Below are positions 7,076 through 16,634 of a stretch of DNA of 20,952 nucleotides, piece by piece. Source of the DNA: Phenylobacterium sp. (GTDB lineage: Bacteria > Pseudomonadota > Alphaproteobacteria > Caulobacterales > Caulobacteraceae); contig JAQGIX010000023.1 of assembly GCA_028290925.1 (NCBI GenBank), positions 1-20,952 of the forward strand, read 5' to 3'. Within the stretch, counting starts at the first letter, position 1; every line of letters starts with the position of its first letter. The notes beneath the pieces are model-generated. The model was not told where the DNA came from, did no database searches, and worked only from the letters and a program-made list of their open reading frames with translations. Position numbers and translations under genes: made by a program.

Positions 7076-7732
7076 TTAGAGCAACGTCCAGACCGCCGTC
7101 CTCTTGACCTCGATATCCTCCAGCTCGCGCGTCGTCTGCACCTGGTATTCGGCGAGCTTGGTCAGGCCGTGGCGGGGGAAGTAGCTGCGCCCCGGATCGC
7201 CGATCAGCACGGTGGCGCCGGCGGCCTTGGCCGCGGCCAGCCAAGCCATCACCCGCGCGGCCAGCGGCTTCTCGTAGCAGATGTCGCCGGCCAGGATGAC
7301 CTCGGCCCAGGCGGGCGCCGGCGCATCCAGCAGGTCGCTATCGGTGAACTCCAGCACCGCGCCATTGGCCTCGGCGTTCAGCCCCACGGCCGCCGCGCAG
7401 AACGGATCGATGTCGGCCGCCATCACGCGGGCGGCCCCGGCCTGGGCCGCCGCCACGGCCACGATCCCCGAGCCCGCCGCGAAGTCGATGACGCCGCGTC
7501 CCGCCACCGTCTCCGGGTGATCCAACACATAGCGCGCCAGCGCCTGGCCGCCGGCCCAGGCGAAGGCCCAGAACGGGGGCGGCAGGCCGATCTCCACCAG
7601 GGCCTCCTCGGTCAGCTTCCAGATCGGGGTGACCTCGCTGGCCAGGTGCAGCCGCAGTTCCGGCGTGTGCGGCGGCCGCTCCAGCGTGGTGTTCGCCAGG
7701 ATGAAGGCGCGGCGATCCTCGGGGCCAATCAT
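7076..7732 (-). CDS. class I SAM-dependent methyltransferase, EtfB-lysine methyltransferase-like
   Basis: This is a 218-residue cytosolic methyltransferase of the Rossmann-fold (PRMT/L11/METTL20-like) group. SAM-binding motif I is DFAAGSG (83-89), the acidic residue after strand beta2 is Asp107 (MAADIDP), and a post-motif GDICYE lies at about 149-154. Bacterial relatives of this size include the Agrobacterium enzyme that methylates lysines on the electron-transfer flavoprotein beta subunit. The sequence alone does not prove that substrate. ATG 7732 (MIGPEDRRAF) is chosen because an upstream in-frame start would overlap the divergent epimerase gene. The tail-to-tail spacing to the YcaQ-like gene is 12 bases. 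Confidence 0.85.
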   Translation of the reverse strand: MIGPEDRRAFILANTTLERPPHTPELRLHLASEVTPIWKLTEEALVEIGLPPPFWAFAWAGGQALARYVLDHPETVAGRGVIDFAAGSGIVAVAAAQAGAARVMAADIDPFCAAAVGLNAEANGAVLEFTDSDLLDAPAPAWAEVILAGDICYEKPLAARVMAWLAAAKAAGATVLIGDPGRSYFPRHGLTKLAEYQVQTTRELEDIEVKRTAVWTLL

Positions 7733-7805
7733 GCCGGCGGGTCTAGCGGCTTCCCCTGCCGGCGGAAAGCTGTATCTTAGCACTGTTAAAATTCGAGGGA
7801 CGAAG

Positions 7806-8834
7806 ATGGACGGCAAGGGTGTGGTGCTGGTGACCGGCGGGTCCGGCTATATCGGCGGATGGTGCGCGATCGCGCTCCTCAAGCAGGGCTATGTGGTGCG
7901 GACCACGGTGCGTAACCTCAGCCGCGAGGCAGAAGTGCGCGCCCGGTTCGCCAAGCAGACCGACCCCGGCAACCGCCTGAGCTTCCACGCCGCCGACCTG
8001 ATGGCCGACGCCGGCTGGGACGCGGCGGCCGAGGGCTGCGACTACGTCCTGCACGTGGCCTCGCCGCTGGGCGTCGCCGAGCCGAAGGATCCCGACGAGC
8101 TGATCGTGCCGGCCCGGGAAGGCGCCAAGCGGGCGGTGCGGGCGGCGATCAAGGCCGGGGCGAAGCGCGTGGTGCTGACCTCCTCCGTCGCCGCCTCCAG
8201 CAAGGACGAGGGCCCCGGCGACTGGCTGGCCGACGAGAGCTGTTGGACCGACCCCACCGACCGCCGGGTCAGCGCCTACGCCAAGTCCAAGACCATCGCC
8301 GAACGCGCCGCCTGGGAGCTGATCGCGGCCGAGGGCGGCAAGACCACCCTGGCCACCGTCAACCCGGCCCTGGTGCTGGGCCCGGTGCTCGGCGCCGACT
8401 ATTCGGAGAGCGTGCAGGTGGTGGAGCGGCTGCTCTCCGGCCGGGTGCCGGGCGTGCCCAGGCTCGGCTTCAACATCGTCGACGTGCGCGACGTCGCCGA
8501 CCTGCACATCCGCGCCATGACCGCGCCCGAGGCCGCCGGCCAGCGGTTCATCGCGGCCGGCGCCTACGCCTGGATGGGCGACCTGGCCGCCCTGTTGCGC
8601 GCCAGGCTCGACCCGGCCGCGGCGGCCAAGGTCCCGACCCGCAAGGTGCCCGACCTGGTGGTCCGGCTGGTTGGCCTGTTCGACACGGACCTGGGCTCGG
8701 TGGCGCCCGGGCTCGGCCGCACGCACGACTTCACCTCCGCCAAGGCGCAGAACCTGCTCGGCTGGCGCCCGCGGCCGACCGAGGAGACGGTGATCGATTG
8801 CGCGAAGAGCCTGATCGCGGAAGGCCTGGTCTAA
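7806..8834 (+). CDS. NAD(P)-dependent epimerase/dihydroflavonol-reductase-like SDR
   Basis: This is an extended short-chain dehydrogenase/reductase of 342 residues. The nucleotide-binding loop is TGGSGYIGG (10-18). Catalytic residues are the serine of VLTSSVAA (about 126-127), Tyr158 and Lys162 (SAYAKSK). The region after it (NPALVLGPVL, FNIVDVRDVADLHI) is typical of dihydroflavonol-4-reductase-like proteins, which in bacteria reduce various ketones or aldehydes; the substrate is unknown. ATG 7806 follows GAGGGACGAAG, a good ribosome site. The gene is monocistronic: divergent from the methyltransferase (73 bases apart) and convergent with the desaturase, with a hairpin between. Confidence 0.92.
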   Translation: MDGKGVVLVTGGSGYIGGWCAIALLKQGYVVRTTVRNLSREAEVRARFAKQTDPGNRLSFHAADLMADAGWDAAAEGCDYVLHVASPLGVAEPKDPDELIVPAREGAKRAVRAAIKAGAKRVVLTSSVAASSKDEGPGDWLADESCWTDPTDRRVSAYAKSKTIAERAAWELIAAEGGKTTLATVNPALVLGPVLGADYSESVQVVERLLSGRVPGVPRLGFNIVDVRDVADLHIRAMTAPEAAGQRFIAAGAYAWMGDLAALLRARLDPAAAAKVPTRKVPDLVVRLVGLFDTDLGSVAPGLGRTHDFTSAKAQNLLGWRPRPTEETVIDCAKSLIAEGLV

Positions 8835-8841
8835 GATATCT

Positions 8842-8876
8842 CCGCTCATCGCCGCGCCGGCGGGGACGAGCGGTTT
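8842..8876. terminator. hairpin between convergent genes, probable two-way terminator
   Basis: An outer stem pairs CCGCTC (8842-8847) with GAGCGG (8868-8873). An inner stem pairs CGCCG (8850-8854) with CGGCG (8858-8862) around a 3-base loop, with a small internal loop between the two. TTT follows on the plus strand. It lies exactly between the stops of the epimerase (8834) and the desaturase (8884). The T-run is short, so efficiency is uncertain. Confidence 0.5.
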
Positions 8877-8883
8877 CGGGACC

Positions 8884-9840
8884 CTAGGCCGCGACGGCCA
8901 CTTTCTCAGGCCTGGACGACGCCAGCCGCAGCACCTCGAGGTAGCTCGGCGCGCTCAGCATCTGCGGGAACACGCCCTTGGCCTTCAGCAGCCGTTGGGT
9001 CCTCGGCAGGTGGTAGCAGGGCACATGCATGAACATGTGGTGCTCACAGTGGTAGTTCACGAAGTAGGGCGCGAGGAACGCCCGCTCCAGGACGCTGGCG
9101 TGGGTCGAGCGGGCGTGGCGCAGCGGATCGGCTTCACCCTGGGCGACGCAGGCGTGCTCGGCGATGTTGCGCAAGCGGGTGATCATCGGCAGCCAGGTGG
9201 CCTGGGGCGCGAGCCACAGCACCGGCCACACCCACCACAAGCCGAAGGGCGCTGTCACGGCGATGGTCACCAGCATGCCGGCGAAGAACCGCTTCCGGCG
9301 GACCACCGCGTCCTTGAGGATCGGCCACAGCGGCTCGCCCGGCTTGCGCTCGCGCAGGCGCTGCACCAGCCCTGACCACTTGAGCTTGTAGTAGGTGCGG
9401 CCGGTCAGATCGCGCAGGATCTTGCGGCGCAGCGAGGTGCGGGTGATCGGGAACGGGGCGGAGAGGCCGAGGTCCGGATCCTCCGCCTGCTGGGCGTATT
9501 TGTGGTGGCCGAGGTGGTAGGGCCGGTAGGCCATCAGGTCGCCGGTGGTCAGGTGGTTGCCCACCCAGTCGTTGACCTTCAGGTTCGGATGCAGCGCCCC
9601 GTGGGCGGCGTCGTGCATCAGGATGGCGAGGCCGAGCTGGCGGGCCCCGATGATGGCGATGGCCAGCGGGATGGTGATCGGCCAGACCACCGCCATGGCG
9701 CCGGCCGCCAGGATCACCGCCCAGGCGTGCGCCACCATGGCCGGGCCCTTCCAGGCCGAGCGGCGGGCGAGCGGCGCCCACTCCTCGGGCGAGAAGAACT
9801 GCTTCGGATCGACGCGTGCGGCGGCGGCCATGGAAGCCAT
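8884..9840 (-). CDS. membrane fatty acid desaturase
   Basis: This is an integral-membrane di-iron enzyme of the fatty acid desaturase/hydroxylase family, inserting a double bond or hydroxyl in an acyl or related lipid substrate. All three histidine boxes are intact: HDAAH (76-80), HLGHH (109-113) and HCEHH (264-268). Hydrophobic segments lie around 35-75 and 187-215. NIAEHA near 225-230 adds another conserved iron-region element. At 318 residues it is of usual length. The substrate cannot be told from sequence; carotenoid hydroxylase/ketolase-like and acyl-lipid activities are both known in the superfamily. ATG 9840 is used; a second ATG three codons later is possible. It starts 38 bases after ubiA ends, so it is probably in the same transcript. 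Confidence 0.92.
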   Translation of the reverse strand: MASMAAAARVDPKQFFSPEEWAPLARRSAWKGPAMVAHAWAVILAAGAMAVVWPITIPLAIAIIGARQLGLAILMHDAAHGALHPNLKVNDWVGNHLTTGDLMAYRPYHLGHHKYAQQAEDPDLGLSAPFPITRTSLRRKILRDLTGRTYYKLKWSGLVQRLRERKPGEPLWPILKDAVVRRKRFFAGMLVTIAVTAPFGLWWVWPVLWLAPQATWLPMITRLRNIAEHACVAQGEADPLRHARSTHASVLERAFLAPYFVNYHCEHHMFMHVPCYHLPRTQRLLKAKGVFPQMLSAPSYLEVLRLASSRPEKVAVAA

Positions 9841-9878
9841 TCTAACCGATCCGCTCCATCAGGGGGAGCATCTCCGCC

Positions 9879-10802
9879 TCAAAGGCGCAGCGATCCGGCG
9901 GCCAGGCCCGCGAAGAGGATCAGCCCCGCCCAGCTGTTGGCCTTGAAGAGGGCGAGCGCCAGCCGCGGCTGGTCGATCTTCACACGGCGGGCCTGCAGCC
10001 ACAGGTGCGTGGCGTAGAGCGCCAGGAACGGCGTGAAGAGCAGCCCCAGGCCACCGGTCCAGGCGGCCGCCAGGGCCAGCGCCACGCAACCGGCGTAGAA
10101 GATGGCGACGGCGCGCGGCGCCTTCTTCCCCAGCCGGCGCGCCGAGGATTTCACGCCGGCCAGGGCGTCGTCCTCCAGGTCCTGGATCGCGTAGATGGTG
10201 TCGTAGCCGAGCGTCCAGAAGACGCCCGAGGCGTAGAGCAGGAAGGCCGGCGCCTCGAGGGTCCCGGTCGCCGCGGCGAAGCCCAGCAGGGCGCCCCAGT
10301 TGAAGGTCAGGCCCAGCCAGGCCTGCGGCCACCAGGTGATCCGCTTCATGAACGGATAGGCGGCGACCAGCAGCAGCGAGCCTACGCCCAGGCCGATGGC
10401 TAGCGGGCCCATGGTCAGGAGGATGGCGAGGGAGACCAGCGCGCAGACGACCACGAAGGCCCAGGCCTGGGGGACGCTGATCTGCCCCGCCGGGATCGGG
10501 CGGCTGGCGGTGCGGGCGACCTTGGCGTCGAAGTCCCGGTCGACGATGTCGTTGTAGGCGCAGCCCGCCGCCCGCATCAGCGCCGCGCCGACCAACACCT
10601 CAGCGAGCAGCCGCGGTTCCGGCCAGCGGCCGACCACGGCGCCTGCCAGGGCGATCCCCTGCCAGCCGGGCAGCATCAGCAGCCAGATGCCGGTCGGCCG
10701 GTCGAACCGCCCCAGCTTCAGCCACGGCCGCGTCCAGGCCGGCGCATGCCGGTCCACCCAGTTGGCCGGCGCGGCGTCGGGCAGGGGCGCGGTGGAGCTC
10801 AT
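9879..10802 (-). CDS. ubiA: 4-hydroxybenzoate octaprenyltransferase UbiA
   Basis: UbiA attaches the polyprenyl tail to 4-hydroxybenzoate in the inner membrane, an early committed step of ubiquinone synthesis. The 307-residue protein has the two Mg-diphosphate motifs of the family: NDIVDRDFD (84-92) and YDTIYAIQDLEDD (200-212). Around eight or nine hydrophobic helices are visible. The C-terminal half reads as canonical UbiA (SSARRLGKKAP). ATG 10802 has AAAGGGG just upstream. Only 8 bases separate it from the upstream protease gene, so co-transcription is likely. The decarboxylase candidate for the next steps, ubiD, lies about 7 kb away in the same window. Confidence 0.95.
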   Translation of the reverse strand: MSSTAPLPDAAPANWVDRHAPAWTRPWLKLGRFDRPTGIWLLMLPGWQGIALAGAVVGRWPEPRLLAEVLVGAALMRAAGCAYNDIVDRDFDAKVARTASRPIPAGQISVPQAWAFVVVCALVSLAILLTMGPLAIGLGVGSLLLVAAYPFMKRITWWPQAWLGLTFNWGALLGFAAATGTLEAPAFLLYASGVFWTLGYDTIYAIQDLEDDALAGVKSSARRLGKKAPRAVAIFYAGCVALALAAAWTGGLGLLFTPFLALYATHLWLQARRVKIDQPRLALALFKANSWAGLILFAGLAAGSLRL

Positions 10803-10810
10803 ATTCCCCT

Positions 10811-12124
10811 TTATGAGGCGCCCGGCGTGAGGGCGAGCGCCTTCAGCGCGTCGTCGATGGGGATGAAGAAGTTCAGGCCCAGCTGCATGCTGGCGGGCAG
10901 GATGCCGGAGACGGTGATCGCGATCACCGAGCCCTTCTCGTCGAGCAGCGGACCGCCGGAGTTGCCGTGGTTGACGCCTGCGTCGCTCTGGATCAGGCGC
11001 AGGCCGCTCTCCACGCGCTCGGCCGAGACGATGCCCTTGGTCATGGTGTTCTGCAGGCTGTCATCGAGCGGCGTGCCGATGGCGAACACCGTCTCGCCCT
11101 GCTGGACCGGCCCAAGCCGCAAGGCGAGCGGCGCACGGCCCTGGGCGTCGGTCTTGATCAAGGCGACGTCGCGCCGGCCGTCGGAGCGCAGCACCTCGCC
11201 CACCGTCTCCGCCCCGTTCGACCATTTCAGCTTCACGTACTTGGACCCGCCGACCACGTGGCGGTTGGTGAGCACATAGCCCTCGCTCGACACCAGGAAG
11301 CCGCTGCCTTGCCCGTCGGCGGCATAGATCACCGCCACGGATTTAGTAGCCTGGGCCACTGGCACGCGGGTCTTCGGTCCCACGAGCGGGATCGAGCCAG
11401 GGACGGGGCCCGCGACGAGGGGGGCGCCGATTTGTCCGTCCGCCCGGCTCGCGACGACGCGGCGGAATTGTTCGGAGGCCAGGAGCTGTCGCACGTTCTC
11501 GCGGAAGGCGTCGAAGACCGCAGGGAGGAAATTGCCTTGCAGCCTCGTCTTGTAGTCGGCGCCTCCGGAGGTGGTGACCCTCGCAATCACCTTCCGCTCC
11601 AATGTCGAATAGATTTCCCAATGCGCCGTCATTACGACGGTAGCGGGAATCCCCTTGGGGTTGAACGGATTCGGGCAGTCGAGGCAGAAGCGGCCCTTCA
11701 TGTCGTCAACGAGGACGCCGACTTTGAGGTCGGCTGAGCCGTTATTCTCCTCGAACAGAGCTTCGCCGCTCTCAGCTCGAAAGCTGGTCCTCCGTAGTTC
11801 TTCGTCGAACACGCGGGCGAAAGATGCCGTGCCCCCGTCGGATGCACCGCCTTGCCAAATCATGAACTTGTAGGTCGCGGAGCCCTCGTCCTCGTTCGCG
11901 ATCACGGATGAAAAATAGGTCATGCCCCAAGGCTCGCCGTCCGCCGGATGCACAACAATGCGCGCGAACTGCACCGGCCGTGCGTTGGCGTCGGCCGGCA
12001 GGGCCGTGACCGGGGTGGGCGGGCCCGCGCTGAGGTGGCGCAGCGTCTTATAATCCGCCGCCGACGCCGTGGCGCCAAACCCGATGGCCGCCATCGCCGC
12101 CAAGACCACCAGCCAAATCCGCAT
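10811..12124 (-). CDS. periplasmic trypsin-like serine protease with an uncharacterised N-terminal domain
   Basis: The 437-residue protein has a Sec signal peptide (MRIWLVVLAAMAAIGFGATASA, cleavage near residue 22) and a chymotrypsin-fold protease domain at about 262-430. The catalytic triad is complete: His289 (LTNRHVV), Asp319 (RRDVALI) and Ser389 (HGNSGGPL). No PDZ domain follows, so it is not a complete HtrA/DegP. Residues 23-255 form a domain I do not recognise, with a CLDC pair (147-150) and a helical end (FDAFRENVRQLLASEQF). ATG 12124 is preferred over an upstream start because it begins the signal peptide; GGGGGGCGAGG precedes it. It ends 8 bases before ubiA. The role is likely envelope quality control or processing, but this is inference. 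Confidence 0.85.
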   Translation of the reverse strand: MRIWLVVLAAMAAIGFGATASAADYKTLRHLSAGPPTPVTALPADANARPVQFARIVVHPADGEPWGMTYFSSVIANEDEGSATYKFMIWQGGASDGGTASFARVFDEELRRTSFRAESGEALFEENNGSADLKVGVLVDDMKGRFCLDCPNPFNPKGIPATVVMTAHWEIYSTLERKVIARVTTSGGADYKTRLQGNFLPAVFDAFRENVRQLLASEQFRRVVASRADGQIGAPLVAGPVPGSIPLVGPKTRVPVAQATKSVAVIYAADGQGSGFLVSSEGYVLTNRHVVGGSKYVKLKWSNGAETVGEVLRSDGRRDVALIKTDAQGRAPLALRLGPVQQGETVFAIGTPLDDSLQNTMTKGIVSAERVESGLRLIQSDAGVNHGNSGGPLLDEKGSVIAITVSGILPASMQLGLNFFIPIDDALKALALTPGAS

Positions 12125-12192
12125 CCTCGCCCCCCAATCAGCCCTTCGCCTGATCCCTAACGCCGCAACCTTAAAGGGAATATTGCCGGCCG

Positions 12193-12534
12193 CTAGCCCT
12201 CGCTCCACACCGCCAGCTCATTGCCGCCGGGGTCGCGGAAGTGGAACCGCCGTCCGCCGGGGAAGGCGTAGATCGGGTGCACGATGGCGCCGCCCGCGGC
12301 GCGGACCTTGGCCTCCATGGCCTCCAGGTCGTGGGCGTAGAGGATGACCAGCGGGAGCGCCGGTTGCTCGGCGGCGTCGCCGTTGAAGCCGCCGTCGAGG
12401 CCCTCGCTGATCGCCGCATAGCTCGGCCCGTAGTCGGTGAAGGTCCAGCCGAACGCCTGGCTGTAGAACCGCTTCAGGGGGATCAGGTCGCCGCCCGGCA
12501 GCTCCACATAGTCGATCTTTCCGTCCTCGCGCAT
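12193..12534 (-). CDS. VOC (glyoxalase/bleomycin resistance-like) family protein
   Basis: A 113-residue single-domain vicinal-oxygen-chelate protein with beta-alpha-beta-beta-beta modules. Recognisable pieces are the N-terminal YVELPGGDLIPLKRFYSQAFGW and the C-terminal FHFRDPGGNELAVWSE, the usual ending of this group. Such proteins bind metals and small molecules or act as lyases and resistance proteins; no specific function can be assigned. ATG 12534 has GGAGG at 5-base spacing. It lies 68 bases upstream of the protease gene on the same strand and 89 bases downstream of the ABC exporter. Confidence 0.88.
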   Translation of the reverse strand: MREDGKIDYVELPGGDLIPLKRFYSQAFGWTFTDYGPSYAAISEGLDGGFNGDAAEQPALPLVILYAHDLEAMEAKVRAAGGAIVHPIYAFPGGRRFHFRDPGGNELAVWSEG

Positions 12535-12560
12535 GGCGTCCTCCGTCGTTCTTTGTTTGT

Positions 12561-12566
12561 TCTATA
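12561..12566 (-). promoter_or_regulatory. candidate -10 element upstream of the VOC gene
   Basis: On the minus strand this reads TATAGA within the AT-rich GTTATAGAACAAACAAAG, about 26 bases before the start codon, a clear departure from the surrounding GC-rich sequence. A poor TCGACT -35 can be drawn at short spacing. It may start the VOC-protease-ubiA-desaturase transcript. Confidence 0.35.
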
Positions 12567-12623
12567 ACAGCGTTGCGCCAGAGTCGAGAGGCCCGCCGCG
12601 GCCGGCGCCCCTCCCCACTCGGT

Positions 12624-14411
<1,788 letters not shown>

Positions 14412-14599
14412 CGGAAGAACTCGGATCGGGGCGCCGGGAGGGCCGCTTGGTTCGCATCGGCGAATCCAGGGGCGGCGCAGCGGGCGCGGAATGGGACGGA
14501 AGGGCGACGCGGGGTCAGGTGAGGCCCGGGTGGGCCGCGGGCGCGCGGGATCGCTTCGCGTTGGCCCGCGCAAGGGGCTGGCGAAGCAGTCCGGGCGAC
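14412..14599 (-). other. long leader between the short upstream frame and the ABC exporter
   Basis: No protein-like frame is visible in these 188 bases. Two competing 7-base stems can be drawn: 14553-14559 with 14581-14587 (GCTTCGC/GCGAAGC), and 14536-14542 with 14564-14570 (CGCGGGC/GCCCGCG). They cannot both form as simple hairpins, which is the arrangement expected of an attenuator. Short GC stems also arise by chance in such DNA, so this is only suggestive. Confidence 0.3.
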
Positions 14600-14656
14600 T
14601 TAACGGTGCGGCGGCGGCCCGAGACGCGATCGGTGGGTCGTGACAACGACTGCCAT
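14600..14656 (-). CDS. 18-codon upstream reading frame, candidate leader peptide of the ABC exporter
   Basis: The frame encodes MAVVVTTHRSRLGPPPHR and ends in TAA. It has one of the best ribosome sites in the window (AGGGAGGT, 5 bases before ATG) and starts about 27 bases after a predicted transcription start. Pro-Pro-Pro near its end is a known ribosome-pausing sequence relieved by EF-P. It lies 188 bases upstream of the exporter start on the same strand. This is what a translation-controlled leader would look like, but it is unproven. Confidence 0.45.
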   Translation of the reverse strand: MAVVVTTHRSRLGPPPHR

Positions 14657-14689
14657 GCTGACCTCCCTTTCGCGGCCTCGAAGGTCGGG

Positions 14690-14718
14690 AAGCTAGGCGC
14701 GGCCGATTCCAGCGTCAA
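14690..14718 (-). promoter_or_regulatory. housekeeping promoter of the ABC exporter leader
   Basis: On the minus strand TTGACG (14718-14713) and TAGCTT (14695-14690) are 17 bases apart. TTGACG is the Caulobacter-type -35, and the same TAGCTT -10 occurs at the ubiD promoter. Transcription would start near 14683. The rest of the divergent spacer, 14719-14867, holds no convincing gene. Confidence 0.6.
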
Positions 14719-14867
14719 GCGCCCGCGCGAACCGCGGTTCGCAGAACTTGTTCGCCCAGGCTTTTCGGTCACAGACCGCCCCTCGAATGGCGCCGTCGCG
14801 CCGCGCGCCAGGCTCGACTATCGTGCCCCGAACAACTCCCGGAACCAACTTAGGAGATGACACCCGG

Positions 14868-16634
14868 ATGCGACGCCGCACCTTCCTCGCCGCCCTGCCC
14901 GCCGCCGCCGCAGCCGCGTCCGGTGCGCTCGCATCCAGCCGCGCGGAGAACCCCAACCGCAACCGGCCCGACGTGCACGGCGGCGACCGCATCGACGGCG
15001 CCACCTTCGCCTCGCGCAGCGCCGCCTGGGGCGTGCACGGGGCGGCGGCCACCGCCCATCCGCTGGCGACGCTCACCGCCATCGAGATGCTGAAAGCCGG
15101 CGGCTCGGCGGCCGACGCCGCCATCGCCGCCAACGCCGTGCTGGGTTTCGGCGAGCCGATCTCCTCCGGCGTCGGCGGTGATTGCTTCCTGATGCTGTGG
15201 GACCCCAAGGCCCGCAAAGTCATGGGCTTGAACGGCTCCGGCCGCAGCCCGCGGACCCTGACCCTGGAGACCCAGCGGGCGCGGGCCAGGAACGGCCTGA
15301 TCAACAAGTACGGCGCAGTCTCCGTCAGCGTGCCGGGGGCGGTGGACGCCTGGTGGTCCCTGCACCAGCGTTACGGCAAGCTGCCCTGGCGCGACCTCTT
15401 CCAGCCGGCGATCCGCTTCGCCGAGGAGGGGACGCCGATGATCCAGAACACCGCCTACTACGTCGAAGCCTCGCTCAAGAACTTCAGCAAGCCCGACGCC
15501 GGGATCGAGGAGATCGACAACTTCCGGCGGGTCTGGGCGCCCGACGGCCGCACGCCGCGCGAGGGCGAAGTGTTCCGCAATCCGCAGCTGGCCCACACCT
15601 ACCAGCTGATCGCCGAGGGTGGCGGCCGGGCCTTCTACGAGGGCGAGATCGCGCAGACCATCGAGCGCTACTTCAAGCGGATCGGCGGCTGGATGACGCG
15701 GGCCGACCTCGCCGCCCACCATTCGGAGTGGGTGCAGCCGGTCACCACCAACTACCGCGGCGTCGACGTCTGGGGCCTGCCGCCCAACAGCCAGGGCGTG
15801 GTCACCCTGCAGCTGCTCAACATCATGGAGCAGTTCGACATCAAGGGCATGGGCTTCCAGTCGGCCCAGACGATCCACACCGAGGTGGAGGCCAAGCGCC
15901 TCGCCTTCGAGGACCGCGCCCGATACTACGCCGACCCGGCCTACTACCATCAGCCCACCGAGTGGCTGATCTCCAAGGACTACGCCCGCGAGCGGGCCAA
16001 GCTGATCCGGCCCGACCGCATCCTGACGCCGGCCTTCGCCGGCCAGGCGCCGGCGCACGGCGACACCACCTACTTCTGCACCGCCGACGTCGATGGCATG
16101 ATGGTGTCGATGATCCAGTCCAACTACCGCGGCATGGGCTCGGGCCTGATGCCCGACGGCCTGGGCTTCATGTTCCAGGACCGCGGCGAACTGTTCGCCC
16201 TGACCGACGGCCACCCCAACGTCTATGCGCCCGGCAAGCGGCCGTTCCAGACCATCATCCCGGGCTTCGCGACCCGCGGCGCCGAGCCCTGGCTGGCGTT
16301 CGGGGTCATGGGCGGGGACATGCAGCCGCAAGGCCAGGCCCAGGTGCTCTCCAACATGGTCGACCATGGGCTGGCGGTGCAGGAGGCGGGCGACGCGCCG
16401 CGCTGGCACCACGAGGGCGGTCACGAGCCCACCGGCGAGGACCTCGGCCCCATCGGCAAGCTCAACCTGGAGACCGGCGTCCCCAAGGCGACCCAGGAGG
16501 CGCTCGCCGCCCTCGGCTGGCCGCTCGCCCCCGCCCCCGGCGGCTACGGCGGCTATGAATGCATCCAGCGCTGGCCCGGCCGCTATGCCGCCGCCACCGA
16601 GATGCGCAAGGACGGGACGGCGCTTGCCTACTGA
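14868..16634 (+). CDS. gamma-glutamyltransferase family protein, Tat-exported
   Basis: This Ntn-hydrolase is made as a precursor that cleaves itself into two subunits and acts on gamma-glutamyl compounds such as glutathione, probably in the periplasm. The 588-residue protein begins with a twin-arginine signal (RRRTFLAAL, then Ala-rich to about residue 28). GGSAADAAIAANAVLG and SSGVGGDCF are family hallmarks. The predicted self-cleavage/catalytic residue is Thr400 in GDTTYFCTADVDG, where classical enzymes read TTH. The substrate-binding region reads GSGRSP, so it belongs to a GGT-like branch and substrate specificity is open. ATG 14868 follows AGGAG at 11 bases; the longer frame upstream has no protein character. 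Its end overlaps a YdeI remnant by 11 bases. Confidence 0.9.
   Translation: MRRRTFLAALPAAAAAASGALASSRAENPNRNRPDVHGGDRIDGATFASRSAAWGVHGAAATAHPLATLTAIEMLKAGGSAADAAIAANAVLGFGEPISSGVGGDCFLMLWDPKARKVMGLNGSGRSPRTLTLETQRARARNGLINKYGAVSVSVPGAVDAWWSLHQRYGKLPWRDLFQPAIRFAEEGTPMIQNTAYYVEASLKNFSKPDAGIEEIDNFRRVWAPDGRTPREGEVFRNPQLAHTYQLIAEGGGRAFYEGEIAQTIERYFKRIGGWMTRADLAAHHSEWVQPVTTNYRGVDVWGLPPNSQGVVTLQLLNIMEQFDIKGMGFQSAQTIHTEVEAKRLAFEDRARYYADPAYYHQPTEWLISKDYARERAKLIRPDRILTPAFAGQAPAHGDTTYFCTADVDGMMVSMIQSNYRGMGSGLMPDGLGFMFQDRGELFALTDGHPNVYAPGKRPFQTIIPGFATRGAEPWLAFGVMGGDMQPQGQAQVLSNMVDHGLAVQEAGDAPRWHHEGGHEPTGEDLGPIGKLNLETGVPKATQEALAALGWPLAPAPGGYGGYECIQRWPGRYAAATEMRKDGTALAY

Noticed and set aside
7733..7816. 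Longer start for the methyltransferase
   Set aside because: It would overlap the divergent epimerase start and ribosome site, and the added residues have no family similarity.
14412..14573. N-terminal extension of the ABC exporter by 54 residues
   Set aside because: The added sequence is Arg/Pro-rich noise. The transporter family starts near MTDHYEDSDSAKQ.
14447..14860. 137-codon plus-strand frame in the spacer before the gamma-glutamyltransferase
   Set aside because: No ribosome site and Arg/Ala-rich composition; it crosses the opposing promoter and leader frame.
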